Shown piece after piece: positions 32,057 through 41,045 of a stretch of DNA of 48,515 nt. The stretch is from assembly GCA_017542125.1 (NCBI GenBank), contig JAFXXU010000019.1, positions 1-48,515 on the forward strand, read 5' to 3'. This DNA comes from Ruminococcus sp. Lineage in GTDB: Bacteria; Bacillota; Clostridia; Oscillospirales; Ruminococcaceae. The position numbers were made by a program, and so were the translations under genes. Below the pieces are notes generated by a model that ran no database searches, was not told the origin of the DNA, and was given only the letters and a program-made list of their open reading frames with translations. Position 1 is the first letter of the stretch; every line of letters starts with the position of its first letter.

Positions 32057-34125
32057 CAGTCGTTCATCTCCTCTGCAATGCGGTCGATGTCAAGATCACC
32101 CATAAAGATTCGGTCGTCCTTGCCGAGGGCATCGGGAATGATCGAGAAGGTGTTCGAGATGCCGTCCTGTGCGTTCCTCCACGGGAGCTTGGCAACTGAC
32201 GAAAGGGATGCCACCGCGCCGTGGGTATCTCTTCCGTGCATGGGGTTTGCACCGGGAGCCAGAGGCACGCCCATCTTTCTGCCGTCGGGGGTATTGCCCG
32301 TCTTCTTGCCGTAGACCACGTTTGAGGTTATGGTCAGTATGGACATTGTGGGAACGCTGTCGCGGTAGGTGTGGTGCTTCCTTATCTTATTTATAAAGCG
32401 GGTGACTATATCCACCGCAATGCTGTCAACTCTGTCATCGTTATTGCCGTACTTGGGGAAATCGCCCTCGGTCTCGTAATCAACGACTACGCCGTCCTCA
32501 TCCCTGATACATCTTACCTTAGCATACTTGATCGCCGAGAGGGAGTCTGCGACTACCGAGAGCCCGGCGATGCCGGTAGCGAAGTATCTCTTGATATCCC
32601 TGTCGTGGAGAGCCATCTGGAGGCGCTCATATGAATACTTATCGTGCATATAGTGGATGATGTTGAGTGTATTGACATAGAGCTTGGCCAGCCACTCCAT
32701 CATATCGTCGTACTTCTCCATAACGTCGTCGAAGTCGAGATACTCGCCCTTGACAGGACGGTACTTGGGGCCTACCTGGACTTTAAGTCTTTCGTCAACG
32801 CCGCCGTTGATGGCGTAGAGCAGGCACTTGGCAAGGTTGGCTCTTGCGCCGAAGAACTGCATCTCCTTGCCGACGCGCATGGAGGATACGCAGCAGGCAA
32901 CGGTGTAGTCGTCGCCGTGGGTCTCTCTCATAAGGTCGTCGTTCTCGTACTGTATCGAAGAGGTCTTGATGGACATCTTGGCACAGTAGCGCTTGAAGTC
33001 CTGAGGCAGCTTGGTGCTCCAGAGGACGGTAAGGTTCGGCTCGGGGGCGGTGCCCAGGTTATCCAGGGTATGCAGGTAACGGAAGGAGTTCTTTGTAACG
33101 AGGGGGGTACCGTCTATGGTAACGCCGCCTATGGACTCTGTTACCCAGGTGGGGTCGCCGGAGAAGAGTTGGTTATACTCGGGAGTTCTGGCGAACTTCA
33201 CCAGCCTGAGCTTCATAATGAAGTGGTCGATGAACTCCTGGGCTTCCTTTTCGGTGATGATGCCCTTATCCAGGTCGCGCTGGATGTAGATATCCAGGAA
33301 GGTGGAGGTGCGTCCCAGGGACATAGCAGCGCCGTTCTGCTCCTTGACAGCGGCAAGATAGCCGAAGTAGAGCCACTGAACAGCCTCCTGAGCATTCCTG
33401 GCGGGGCGGGAGATGTCAATGCCGTAGATATTGCCCAGCTCCTTGAGCTGCTCCAAGGCTCTCACCTGCTCGGCAAGCTCCTCACGGATCTGGATATTCT
33501 TGGCGTTCATTCTTACGGGGGCGGTGGCCAGCTGATGCTTCTTATCCTCGATAAGGATGTCAACGCCGTAGAGGGCTACTCTTCTGTAATCGCCGACGAT
33601 ACGGCCTCTGCCGTAGGCATCGGGCAGGCCGGTGATGATGGCGGACTTTCTCGCAAGCCTCATCTCGGGGGTATATGCGTCAAAGACGCCCTGATTGTGA
33701 GTCTTTCTGTATTCGGTGAATATCTTTACTATCTCGGGGTCTACCTCATAGCCGTTCTGGGTGCAGGCATTCTGAGCCATTCTTATACCGCCGAAGGGCT
33801 GGAGTGATCTCTTGAAGGGCTTGTCCGTCTGGAAGCCTACGATCTTCTCCAGGTCTTTATTAAGGTATCCGGGGCCGTGGGAGGTTATGGTGGAGACTAT
33901 CTTGGTATCCATATCCAGGACGCCGCCAGCCTCTCTCTCCTGCCTTGCCAGATCCATTACCTGCTCCCAGAGCTTCTTGGTAGCCTCTGTGGGGCCTTCG
34001 AGGAAACTCTCGTCGCCGTAATAGGGAGTATAGTTTTTCAGAATGAAATCGCGGACATTGACGGAGGTATCGCTCCATCTTCCCGCGGTAAAGCCCTCCC
34101 ACTCGGGCATGAATTCACCGAACAT
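32056..34125 (-). CDS. Pyruvate formate-lyase large part, lacking the glycyl-radical domain
   Basis: The 689-residue protein is the catalytic body of pyruvate formate-lyase, which converts pyruvate and CoA to acetyl-CoA and formate. The active-site cysteine pair is Cys411-Cys412 in VACCVSSM. It ends shortly after [12 protein letters not shown], where full-length enzymes (about 750 residues) continue into the radical domain. That domain is encoded two genes downstream. All three frames have normal starts and AGGAG-like sites, so this is a gene split rather than an obvious sequencing error. AAAGGATGAG precedes the ATG. No activating enzyme gene is in the window. Confidence 0.92.
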   Translation of the reverse strand: MFGEFMPEWEGFTAGRWSDTSVNVRDFILKNYTPYYGDESFLEGPTEATKKLWEQVMDLARQEREAGGVLDMDTKIVSTITSHGPGYLNKDLEKIVGFQTDKPFKRSLQPFGGIRMAQNACTQNGYEVDPEIVKIFTEYRKTHNQGVFDAYTPEMRLARKSAIITGLPDAYGRGRIVGDYRRVALYGVDILIEDKKHQLATAPVRMNAKNIQIREELAEQVRALEQLKELGNIYGIDISRPARNAQEAVQWLYFGYLAAVKEQNGAAMSLGRTSTFLDIYIQRDLDKGIITEKEAQEFIDHFIMKLRLVKFARTPEYNQLFSGDPTWVTESIGGVTIDGTPLVTKNSFRYLHTLDNLGTAPEPNLTVLWSTKLPQDFKRYCAKMSIKTSSIQYENDDLMRETHGDDYTVACCVSSMRVGKEMQFFGARANLAKCLLYAINGGVDERLKVQVGPKYRPVKGEYLDFDDVMEKYDDMMEWLAKLYVNTLNIIHYMHDKYSYERLQMALHDRDIKRYFATGIAGLSVVADSLSAIKYAKVRCIRDEDGVVVDYETEGDFPKYGNNDDRVDSIAVDIVTRFINKIRKHHTYRDSVPTMSILTITSNVVYGKKTGNTPDGRKMGVPLAPGANPMHGRDTHGAVASLSSVAKLPWRNAQDGISNTFSIIPDALGKDDRIFMGDLDIDRIAEEMND

Positions 34126-34205
34126 TATAATCTCATCCTTTCAAGCATCATCAATATATTGTGTTCAGAGGAAAACTCAGGCACAACATATTTTGAGTCA
34201 ATTCT

Positions 34206-34234
34206 ATGATAACACACATTTTTCATTACGTCAA
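34206..34234 (-). promoter_or_regulatory. Sigma-A promoter of the PFL operon
   Basis: On the minus strand TTGACG (34229-34234), 17 bp, TATCAT (34206-34211). The leader of about 75 nt is AT-rich. Confidence 0.65.
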
Positions 34235-34430
34235 TATCCGATAAAGATAAATTATCCGAATAGTTCAGGGGCAAATTGGACAGATTAACCATTCCCTTGT
34301 GATACTGTAAATTTTTTCTTTACCGCCTGTGAATATTCTGCCCGATGTGTGCAATAATATGCCTGTAAGACATTCACGCTTACTGACCCAGAACCGCGCC
34401 CGAAGAGGCGCCTGAAAGGAGAAGATAGGA

Positions 34431-34640
34431 ATGCTTGATAAGATAGCGCTTTTTCTGCTCATCGTCGGAGGAGTGAACTGGGGTCTCGTCGGGCTCTTTG
34501 AGTTCGACCTTGTAGCCTTCCTGTTCGGCGGCTCCACGGCTGCGCTCAGCAGGATAGTCTATGTGCTCGTCGCAGTATCGGCGATCTGGTGCATCTCCCT
34601 GTTCTTCAAGGACAGCGAGCTTGTGGAAGCACACGACTGA
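34431..34640 (+). CDS. DUF378 membrane protein (YuzA-like)
   Basis: The 69-residue protein has two membrane helices. The first carries the family signature LLIVGGVNWGLVGLFEFDLV (about residues 9-28); the second is about 41-61. Function is unknown; homologues are common in Firmicutes. AAAGGAGA lies upstream of the ATG, and a GCGCC/GGCGC hairpin (34396-34411) lies just before it in the leader. Confidence 0.9.
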   Translation: MLDKIALFLLIVGGVNWGLVGLFEFDLVAFLFGGSTAALSRIVYVLVAVSAIWCISLFFKDSELVEAHD

Positions 34641-34658
34641 CCCTTTCCCCCACTCTCT

Positions 34659-34820
34659 CCCCGGCATAATATAAGGGAGCTGACCGCGCCCGGGCTGCAC
34701 AGGCTCAGGGTTTGCAGGCAGCCCGCGGCGTAACGGTGCCCCTTGGATGTGATGCTTTGCACCTTCTCACAGGGAGCCGCTCAGGCTCGGCTCCCTTATA
34801 TTCTGCCGGGGAGTCTTTTT
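34659..34820 (+). ncRNA. Long structured RNA element, unassigned
   Basis: A 22-bp closing stem with one mismatch joins 34659-34680 (starting CCCCGGCATAATATAAGG) to 34790-34811. It encloses about 109 nt with CGGGCTGC/GCAGCCCG and GGTGC/GCACC hairpins. AGGGAGCC (34771-34778) can alternatively pair with GGCTCCCT (34789-34796), which competes with the closing stem. Five T residues follow at 34816-34820. It lies 18 bp after the DUF378 stop, so it may be an elaborate 3' end or an independent RNA. Hallmark motifs of tmRNA, RNase P and common riboswitches were not found. Confidence 0.5.
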
Positions 34821-34894
34821 GCATAAAGTGCGCAATATTCTTGCATTTGCAGGATCCCGGCTCCGGGATTACGAAAAGATTTTCGTTTTATGCA
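34820..34894. other. Three-way-junction palindrome cluster
   Basis: TGCATAAA (34820-34827) pairs with TTTATGCA (34887-34894) and encloses two perfect hairpins: ATCCCGG/CCGGGAT (34854-34869) and ACGAAAA/TTTTCGT (34871-34886). The arrangement suggests a structured RNA or a recombination/repeat remnant. Function unknown. Confidence 0.4.
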
Positions 34895-35022
34895 TCACCA
34901 CCGGTTTTTCACAGTATTACCACACTAAAAGCTGAATTATGTGATAATGTCTATATTGTGATGTTAATATTTGTGAAATGCGCCGAAATTTTAGTAGCTG
35001 CTGTTTTTTACCTGAAACTTTA

Positions 35023-35051
35023 TTGACAATTTTCGCGATTGTGATTATAAT
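35023..35051 (+). promoter_or_regulatory. Perfect promoter of a small RNA
   Basis: TTGACA (35023-35028), 17-bp spacer, TATAAT (35046-35051). The only thing between it and a strong terminator is about 120 nt without an evident reading frame. Confidence 0.75.
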
Positions 35052-35057
35052 TATAAA

Positions 35058-35180
35058 TGATGTTAAACTGCAAATATGGATTTGTAATTAACATCCGTTT
35101 TGTTGTCTCCTTTCTTTTGTTCTACACATAGTTTTTTTTCATTTTGCTTTCGCAGGACACCGTTGTCCTGCCTTTTTTTT
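35058..35180 (+). ncRNA. Candidate small regulatory RNA with an anti-Shine-Dalgarno patch
   Basis: The predicted ~123-nt transcript starts just after a perfect promoter and ends at the intrinsic terminator GCAGGACA-ccgt-TGTCCTGC (35152-35171) with eight T residues. Its 5' end folds as GATGTTAA/TTAACATC (35059-35066, 35088-35095). Between the hairpins is a C/U-rich single-stranded region with TCTCCTTTC (35106-35114), complementary to GAAAGGAGA-type ribosome sites used by genes here. It could be a trans-acting sRNA, or an attenuated leader of the operon starting at 35347, although that operon has its own promoter. Confidence 0.6.
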
Positions 35181-35216
35181 GCTCAAATAAACAAATAACA
35201 CCTCCCCGCAGGGGGT

Positions 35217-35230
35217 AATACTGCAGTATT
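35217..35230. promoter_or_regulatory. 14-bp perfect palindrome upstream of the cellobiose operon
   Basis: AATACTGCAGTATT is a perfect dyad about 30 bp before the -35 box, a plausible activator or repressor site. The protein is unknown. Confidence 0.35.
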
Positions 35231-35261
35231 CGTAAACTTTGAAAAAAATATATAAAACTGC

Positions 35262-35309
35262 TTGAAATCCTGTTATCTGTATGGTATAATATATACATCA
35301 AAAACGTTT
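35262..35309 (+). promoter_or_regulatory. Promoter and likely LacI-type operator of the cellobiose operon
   Basis: TTGAAA (35262-35267), 17 bp, TATAAT (35285-35290). AAACGTTT (35302-35309), a dyad with the CG centre typical of LacI-family operators, covers the transcription start region. Sugar-responsive repression is inferred; no LacI gene is in the window. Confidence 0.55.
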
Positions 35310-35346
35310 GCGTAAATTTATCTTTTGTTAAAAAGGGGTAATTGGT

Positions 35347-36360
35347 TTGGAAATATCGGTCGATAAGGCTTATAAATGCAAGGGCCTGACCTGCGTCAAG
35401 CTGACGGCGGGCCGCTATTTTGCTGTCATTTCGCCGCTCACGGGCAGCAGCGTGCTGCGCCTCTGCGATACGGAAAACAACATCGAGGTGTTCAGATACA
35501 GCGAGGACTGCACTCTTGAGCAGTATAACTCCGCCAGAGAGATCTGGGGTCTGCCCACCCTCTATCTGCCCAACCGCTTCGATGCGGGAGTGGTAAAGAC
35601 CTCCGACGGTGAGTATCAGCTCCCTGTCAATGAGAAGATGTTCGGCAACCACATCCACGGCTGGGCTCACAAAAGAGAGCACAAGCTGGAATCCGCCGAG
35701 GTAAAGGGTGCCGGCGCTGTATGCGTCACCTCCTACACCTTTGACGAGAGCGATGAGATGTTTGCCTGCTTCCCTCTCAGATTCAAGCTCACCTATACAT
35801 ATGAGCTCTCTGAGGATGAGGGCCTGAAGCAGACTGTAAAGCTTGAGAACCTGTCGGACAGGCAGCTGCCTGTTTCCATATGCACCCACACCTGCATCAG
35901 CTCACCTATCAAGGTCGGCGGCAGCGAGGAAGGCCTCCTGCTGGCTGTTCCCGTTGAGGAAAAATGCGAGCTCAATGACCGCTGCCTCCCCACCGAGAAG
36001 CTGCTGCCTCTCAACGACTATGACAAGTCCTACAAGGAGGGCACGATGAAGCCCGTCCTGCACGATATTTCAAACGATATGTATACGGCTGCTATGGGCG
36101 AGCTGGACGGCAAACCCTTCTACGGCGCCGTAGTCACCGATACCGAGAGCGGGCTCAGGGTCTGCAACGAGGTCTCGGAGGAATATAGATTCTGGAATAT
36201 GTGGAACGACCGCGGCTTCAACGGGTATTTCTGCCCCGAGCCCATGACCGCGATGATAAATGCCTGCAATCTCAGCCTGGACCGTGAAGTCAGCGGTTAC
36301 ACCGAGCTCGCCCGCGGCGAAGCCTTCGAGTGCCGGCAGAGATTCTTCACGATAGCATAA
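35347..36360 (+). CDS. Aldose 1-epimerase-like protein
   Basis: The 337-residue protein looks like a galactose-mutarotase-fold (aldose 1-epimerase) family member: a beta-rich protein with GNHIHGWAHK (about residues 100-109), which corresponds to the conserved Asn/His site, and a conserved WNMWNDRGF segment near the end. It may interconvert sugar anomers, which would suit its place before cellobiose phosphorylase. The start is TTG with AAGGGG about 9 nt upstream. Family placement is fairly sure; the substrate is not. Confidence 0.75.
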   Translation: MEISVDKAYKCKGLTCVKLTAGRYFAVISPLTGSSVLRLCDTENNIEVFRYSEDCTLEQYNSAREIWGLPTLYLPNRFDAGVVKTSDGEYQLPVNEKMFGNHIHGWAHKREHKLESAEVKGAGAVCVTSYTFDESDEMFACFPLRFKLTYTYELSEDEGLKQTVKLENLSDRQLPVSICTHTCISSPIKVGGSEEGLLLAVPVEEKCELNDRCLPTEKLLPLNDYDKSYKEGTMKPVLHDISNDMYTAAMGELDGKPFYGAVVTDTESGLRVCNEVSEEYRFWNMWNDRGFNGYFCPEPMTAMINACNLSLDREVSGYTELARGEAFECRQRFFTIA

Positions 36361-37046
36361 TGGGCGTCTTTGAACACATCGTCTCCGAAGCCGCCACCGA
36401 TGCGGCGTACAAGTTCTCGGGCCGGAGCGAGGAGAGACGTGAATCAAAAAAATGGTCCGCTATATTCTCTGTTTTCGCCTTGATGGGTATGATTGCATTC
36501 TATATCCAGAAGCATTCCATGGACGGAGCTGACCTTCTCGGCGGAAGAAAGACCATCGAACGCTTTATGCGCTCGAATGTGATCGCTATGGTCATACTGC
36601 TGCTGTCGATAGTTGGCTTCATCATCCTGGTGTTCAGGACCTGGAAGAAAGAACGCTCGCTGGCACAGTTCGCATTTACGATTTGCAGCGGAGTGATACT
36701 GCTGTTATGCAGCTTTTCCATCTTCCGCTCGATACACAATATCCAGAAGGATCTGGACTCGCCCAAGACCGTGACGGTGGAGAGCTTCGTGACCTGCAAG
36801 GGAGGCTCCAACGAGTATTACGCCGTATTTGATCAGGAGGGCACCATTGATTCGATCCTGCTGAGGATCCCCCAGGACAAGTACGAGCTGCTCACACAGA
36901 CTCCGGTGGAGACCCGCACCCATATGTCCCGCAGCTACCGCCTTGCGGATGAGGACGGCGGGTTTACAAATGTACAGCTGCACAGCCAGAAAATAGAAAT
37001 CGTGTATTACGCTCACTCAGTGATCTATGAGGATATAATCCTCTGA
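36360..37046 (+). CDS. Membrane protein of unknown function
   Basis: The 228-residue protein has three predicted membrane helices (about residues 33-51, 72-94, 101-122) and a C-terminal soluble domain of about 100 residues. I do not recognise a family. ATG 36360-36362 overlaps the epimerase stop by one base (TAATG), so the two are coupled, and cellobiose phosphorylase follows 52 bp later. No motif points to transport or catalysis. Confidence 0.75.
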   Translation: MGVFEHIVSEAATDAAYKFSGRSEERRESKKWSAIFSVFALMGMIAFYIQKHSMDGADLLGGRKTIERFMRSNVIAMVILLLSIVGFIILVFRTWKKERSLAQFAFTICSGVILLLCSFSIFRSIHNIQKDLDSPKTVTVESFVTCKGGSNEYYAVFDQEGTIDSILLRIPQDKYELLTQTPVETRTHMSRSYRLADEDGGFTNVQLHSQKIEIVYYAHSVIYEDIIL

Positions 37047-37098
37047 GTCAATATATCCTAAGACGACCTAACACAATACAACGAAAGGTGGATTTACT

Positions 37099-39552
37099 AT
37101 GAAATTCGGATTCTTCGATGACGCCAACAAGGAATACGTCATCACCAACCCGAGAACTCCCTACCCCTGGATCAACTATCTGGGAACTCAGGAGTTTTTC
37201 TCACTCATCTCCAACACCGCAGGCGGCTACAGCTTCTTCAAGGATGCCCGTCTGAGGAGGATCACCCGTTACCGCTACAACAACGTCCCCGTTGATATGG
37301 GCGGAAGATATTTCTACATCAACGACGGCGAGTGCGTATGGTCCCCCGGCTGGAGCCCTGTAAAGACCGAGCTTGACAGCTATTCCTGCCGCCACGGTAT
37401 CGGCTACACCGTTATCAAGGGCGAGAAGAACGGCGTTTCCGCAGAGGTGACCTTCTTCGTTCCTCAGAACTTCAACGGTGAGGTCCAGAAGATGGTGCTC
37501 AAGAACACCTCCGACAAGGCCAAGAGCTTCAAGCTGTTCTCCTTCCTGGAGTGGTGCCTCTGGAACGCCTCCGACGACGGCGAAAACTTCCAGAGAAATT
37601 TCAACACCGGTGAGGTTGAGATCGAGGGCTCGACTATCTTCCACAAGACCGAGTACAAGGAGCGCCGCGATCACTTTGCATTCTACACCGTAAATGCCGA
37701 TATCTGCGGCTACGATACCGACAGAGAGACCTTTATGGGCAGCATCTACAACGGCTTCGCCAACCCCGGCACCGTATTCTCAGGCAAGCCCGCAAACTCC
37801 AAGGCTGACGGCTGGAGCCCCGTTGCTTCCCACTGCCTTGACATCACTCTCGCAGCAGGCGAGGAGAAGAGCCTCGTGTTCCTGCTGGGCTATGTTGAGA
37901 ACGGCACCGATAAGTGGAACGCCGACGGCTCTATGAACAAGAGCAAGGCTTACGCTATGATCGAGGCTATGAACACCGCCGAGAAGGCTGACAAGGCTCT
38001 CGCAGAGCTGAAGGCTTACTGGGATGTTCTCCTTTCCCAGTACCATGTTGAGACCAACGATGACAAGCTCAACAGAATGGTTAACATCTGGAACCAGTAT
38101 CAGTGCATGGTAACCTTCAATATGTCCAGATCCGCTTCCTACTTCGAGAGCGGCATCGGCAGAGGCATGGGCTTCCGTGACTCCAACCAGGATCTTCTGG
38201 GCTTCGTTCACCAGATCCCCGACAGAGCAAGAGAGCGTATCCTCGACCTGGCTGCTACTCAGTTTGAGGACGGCGGCTGCTATCACCAGTATCAGCCCCT
38301 TACCAAGAAGGGTAACGATGCCATCGGCGGCGACTTCTCCGATGACCCGCTGTGGATGATCCTCTCCACCGCTCAGTACATCAAGGAGACCGGCGATTAC
38401 TCCATCCTGGACGAGAGCGTTCCTTACGACAACGACGAGAGCAAGGCTCAGTCCATGATGCACCACCTGAAGATGAGCTTCTGGCACGTTGCCAAGTTCG
38501 TTGGTCCTCACGGCCTGCCTCTGGCTATGAGAGCTGACTGGAACGACTGCCTCAACCTCTCCTGCCATTCCGATACTCCCGGTGAGAGCTTCCAGACCTA
38601 TACCTCTCCCAAGTACGGCGAGGCTAAGTTCAGCCGCGTGGCAGAATCCGTAATGGTAGCTGCTATGATGAGCTTCATCGGCCCCGAGTATGTTGCACTC
38701 TGCAAGTACAAGGGTCTTGACGACGAGGCTAAGGCTGCTCAGGATGAGATCGACAAGATGAACAAGGCTACCCTTGATTACGGCTGGGACGGCGAGTGGT
38801 TCATCCGTGCATACGACGACTTCGGCAAGAAGGTCGGCTCCAAGGAGTGCGAGGAGGGCAAGATCTTCATCGAACCCCAGGGCTTCGCAGTTATGGGCGG
38901 CCTCGGCAAGGAGAGCGGCAAGGATATCATAACTCTCAACTCCGTTAAGAAGTATCTCGATACCAAGTACGGTCTTGTGCTGAACAACCCCGCATTCACA
39001 AGATACTACAAGGAGTACGGCGAGATCTCGACATATCCGGGCGGCTACAAGGAGAATGCAGGTATCTTCTGCCACAACAATGCGTGGATCATCTGCGCTG
39101 AGGCATTCGCAGGCAGAGGCGATCAGGCATTTGAGTACTACTCCAAGATCGCTCCCGCATATCTTGAGGATATCTCCGACCTCCACCGCACCGAGCCCTA
39201 TGTTTACGCTCAGATGATCGCAGGCAAGGATGCAGGCAGACACGGTGAGGCCAAGAACAGCTGGCTGACCGGTACAGCTTCCTGGAACTTCGTGGCTATC
39301 TCCCAGTACATACTCGGTATCATCCCCGACTATGACGGCCTTAAGGTAGATCCCTCTATCCCCGAGGCCTGGGACGGCTACAAGCTCACCAGAAAGTTCC
39401 GCGGCAACACCTACAACATCACCTTCAAGAACCCCGACCACATCAGCAAGGGTGTTAAGAGCGTGGTAGTTGACGGCGTTAAGATCAACGGCAATATCCT
39501 CCCCGTATTCGATGAGGGTACCGTTCACGAGGTCGAGGTAGTTCTCGGCTGA
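37099..39552 (+). CDS. Cellobiose phosphorylase (GH94)
   Basis: The 817-residue enzyme splits cellobiose with phosphate into glucose 1-phosphate and glucose in the cytoplasm, saving ATP. Length, the start [21 protein letters not shown] and the motif [14 protein letters not shown] are typical of Ruminococcus/Clostridium cellobiose phosphorylases. The catalytic acid is Asp483 in [16 protein letters not shown] lies upstream. It is the third gene of an operon with the epimerase-like and membrane proteins. Codon choice appears strongly biased towards C-ending codons, consistent with high expression. Confidence 0.96.
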   Translation: MKFGFFDDANKEYVITNPRTPYPWINYLGTQEFFSLISNTAGGYSFFKDARLRRITRYRYNNVPVDMGGRYFYINDGECVWSPGWSPVKTELDSYSCRHGIGYTVIKGEKNGVSAEVTFFVPQNFNGEVQKMVLKNTSDKAKSFKLFSFLEWCLWNASDDGENFQRNFNTGEVEIEGSTIFHKTEYKERRDHFAFYTVNADICGYDTDRETFMGSIYNGFANPGTVFSGKPANSKADGWSPVASHCLDITLAAGEEKSLVFLLGYVENGTDKWNADGSMNKSKAYAMIEAMNTAEKADKALAELKAYWDVLLSQYHVETNDDKLNRMVNIWNQYQCMVTFNMSRSASYFESGIGRGMGFRDSNQDLLGFVHQIPDRARERILDLAATQFEDGGCYHQYQPLTKKGNDAIGGDFSDDPLWMILSTAQYIKETGDYSILDESVPYDNDESKAQSMMHHLKMSFWHVAKFVGPHGLPLAMRADWNDCLNLSCHSDTPGESFQTYTSPKYGEAKFSRVAESVMVAAMMSFIGPEYVALCKYKGLDDEAKAAQDEIDKMNKATLDYGWDGEWFIRAYDDFGKKVGSKECEEGKIFIEPQGFAVMGGLGKESGKDIITLNSVKKYLDTKYGLVLNNPAFTRYYKEYGEISTYPGGYKENAGIFCHNNAWIICAEAFAGRGDQAFEYYSKIAPAYLEDISDLHRTEPYVYAQMIAGKDAGRHGEAKNSWLTGTASWNFVAISQYILGIIPDYDGLKVDPSIPEAWDGYKLTRKFRGNTYNITFKNPDHISKGVKSVVVDGVKINGNILPVFDEGTVHEVEVVLG

Positions 39553-39573
39553 TAAGCCAAAGATAACACATTT

Positions 39574-39606
39574 AAGGCGTGCTCCGGAAGGAGTACGCCT
39601 TTTGTT
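39574..39606 (+). terminator. Terminator of the cellobiose operon
   Basis: AAGGCGT-G-CTCC (39574-39585) pairs with GGAG-T-ACGCCTT, followed by TTTTG. Confidence 0.85.
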
Positions 39607-39726
39607 ATACTGCACAATACCGTGGCGAAAATTTTGTGCAGTAAAAACATACGTCAAGGTCTTTTGCTTTGTATAAATTCACCATTAAAGTTAATAGAAA
39701 GCCGTTAAATTCTCCAAAAATCTTAA

Positions 39727-39755
39727 TTGACGTTTAAATTGACGTGTGATATAAT
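39727..39755 (+). promoter_or_regulatory. Sigma-A promoter of the surface protein
   Basis: TTGACG (39727-39732), 17 bp, TATAAT (39750-39755), about 60 bp before the ATG. Confidence 0.75.
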
Positions 39756-39814
39756 AATAACTGTCAGGATATGTATTATTATAATAAGTATTGAATATGA
39801 AAAGGAGAAGGATC

Positions 39815-40987
39815 ATGAAAAAGGCATTTGCTATGCTCGTGACTGCTGCGGCAGCATTGGTTATCGGTGCTTTTTCGGCAGCTGCTGCCGACGTAAACCT
39901 CGATACCAAAACCGCCTATAAGGACGATAACGCGGTTTCCTTCAACATCAACTCCAACAAGCTCTCGGCTTCCCGTTTTACCGACAGCACCTCTATCGAG
40001 GTAGGCTGCACCGGCTTTGAGGGCGACACCTGCCCCGCAAAGCTCAAGCTGAGCTACTGGAAGGCCTCTGAAGCTAATGACAACTACGGCGAGCCTGCTT
40101 CCGTTGAGGTGGAAATGAAGGAATACAAGGACGGCAAGGCTGTCTTTGCTTATGAGGATATCAAGAACGCCCTCGGTGAGACCGATCCCACTTTAGTATA
40201 TTCCATGGACGTTGTTGTGGCTGACAAGAATGCTTCTATCGGCAGCTTTGATGCAAAGAACGTTCTCTCAAACAACGAGGCTGCCGATCAGGGCATTCTC
40301 CATACAGTATGGGTTCACGCCAAGAGCCCTCAGGAGAGCTCCAACTGGGGCCAGAGCATGACCATTGAGGTAGATCAGTTCGATGTAAGCTATATGACCC
40401 CTGAGTCCAAGGCTTTGGTGCTTTTCACCTCTGATGCTGCGGAAGATGTTTCTGCTTCACCTGTTGAATTCATCCTCCAGAGCATCGACGACAACGTATC
40501 TCCCAAGGCCAAGAACAGCACCGTATGGGCAAAGGTAAGACCTATCACCTACGGCAACACCTTTGCGGTTTTCGCATATGACGATATGGTAAACTCCTAC
40601 GGCACCGACGATTTCACCTGTGTATCCACAGTTCACGTGGGCGACACCGGCAAGAATACCATCGCCGCTTCCGACCTCTTCGTGTTCAACTGCAAGAACC
40701 TCCACGTTGACGAGCCCAAGCCCGTTGAGGAGAGCTCCGCAGCTCCCGATGAGTCCCAGGCTGCTGTTACGACCGCAGCTCCCACCGAGTCTGCTCCCGC
40801 CACCGTGACCGAGGCTGCCGCCGCCACCGAGGCTGACAAGAGCTCCACCGGCAACAGCATCATCTTCATCATCATCGGCGTCGTTGCAGGCGTGGGTATC
40901 GCGGTAGCTGCTCTGTTCATCATCCTGGGCAGAAAGAGCAAGGAGACCTACGATATCAGCAAGCACAGATATGTAAAGAAGAAATAA
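39815..40987 (+). CDS. Membrane-anchored surface protein with two related beta domains
   Basis: The 390-residue protein has a signal peptide (about residues 1-25, cleavage near AAAAD), two related domains of about 130 residues, a Thr/Ala/Ser/Pro linker (about 307-345), a membrane helix (about 348-370) and a basic tail (KHRYVKKK). The domain relationship is seen from VFAYEDIKNALGETDPTLVYSMDV in the first and VFAYDDMVNSYGTDDFTCVSTVHV in the second. The family is not recognised. Its form suggests a cell-surface binding protein, possibly for carbohydrate. ATG 39815 is chosen because AAAGGAGA lies 8-10 nt upstream. Confidence 0.85.
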   Translation: MKKAFAMLVTAAAALVIGAFSAAAADVNLDTKTAYKDDNAVSFNINSNKLSASRFTDSTSIEVGCTGFEGDTCPAKLKLSYWKASEANDNYGEPASVEVEMKEYKDGKAVFAYEDIKNALGETDPTLVYSMDVVVADKNASIGSFDAKNVLSNNEAADQGILHTVWVHAKSPQESSNWGQSMTIEVDQFDVSYMTPESKALVLFTSDAAEDVSASPVEFILQSIDDNVSPKAKNSTVWAKVRPITYGNTFAVFAYDDMVNSYGTDDFTCVSTVHVGDTGKNTIAASDLFVFNCKNLHVDEPKPVEESSAAPDESQAAVTTAAPTESAPATVTEAAAATEADKSSTGNSIIFIIIGVVAGVGIAVAALFIILGRKSKETYDISKHRYVKKK

Positions 40988-41003
40988 TAAAGTGCATACA
41001 GAA

Positions 41004-41039
41004 ACACCCGGAAAGTTTGAGCCTTCCGGGTGTTTTTTT
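41004..41039. terminator. Bidirectional terminator
   Basis: ACACCCGGAA (41004-41013) pairs with TTCCGGGTGT (41024-41033), followed by a T-run on the plus strand. It ends both the surface-protein gene and the convergent glucuronate operon. Confidence 0.88.
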
Positions 41040-41045
41040 GCTGTA

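Noticed and set aside
32644-33807. 387-residue open frame opposite pyruvate formate-lyase, and the 625-residue one opposite cellobiose phosphorylase (37780-39657)
   Set aside because: Both lie wholly antisense to highly conserved enzymes with strongly biased codons, which commonly leaves the opposite strand open. No starts or protein-like features support them.
34659-34820. tmRNA, RNase P RNA, SRP RNA or a known riboswitch
   Set aside because: I looked for their conserved cores and did not find them. 6S-like RNA cannot be excluded but has no sequence signature to rely on.
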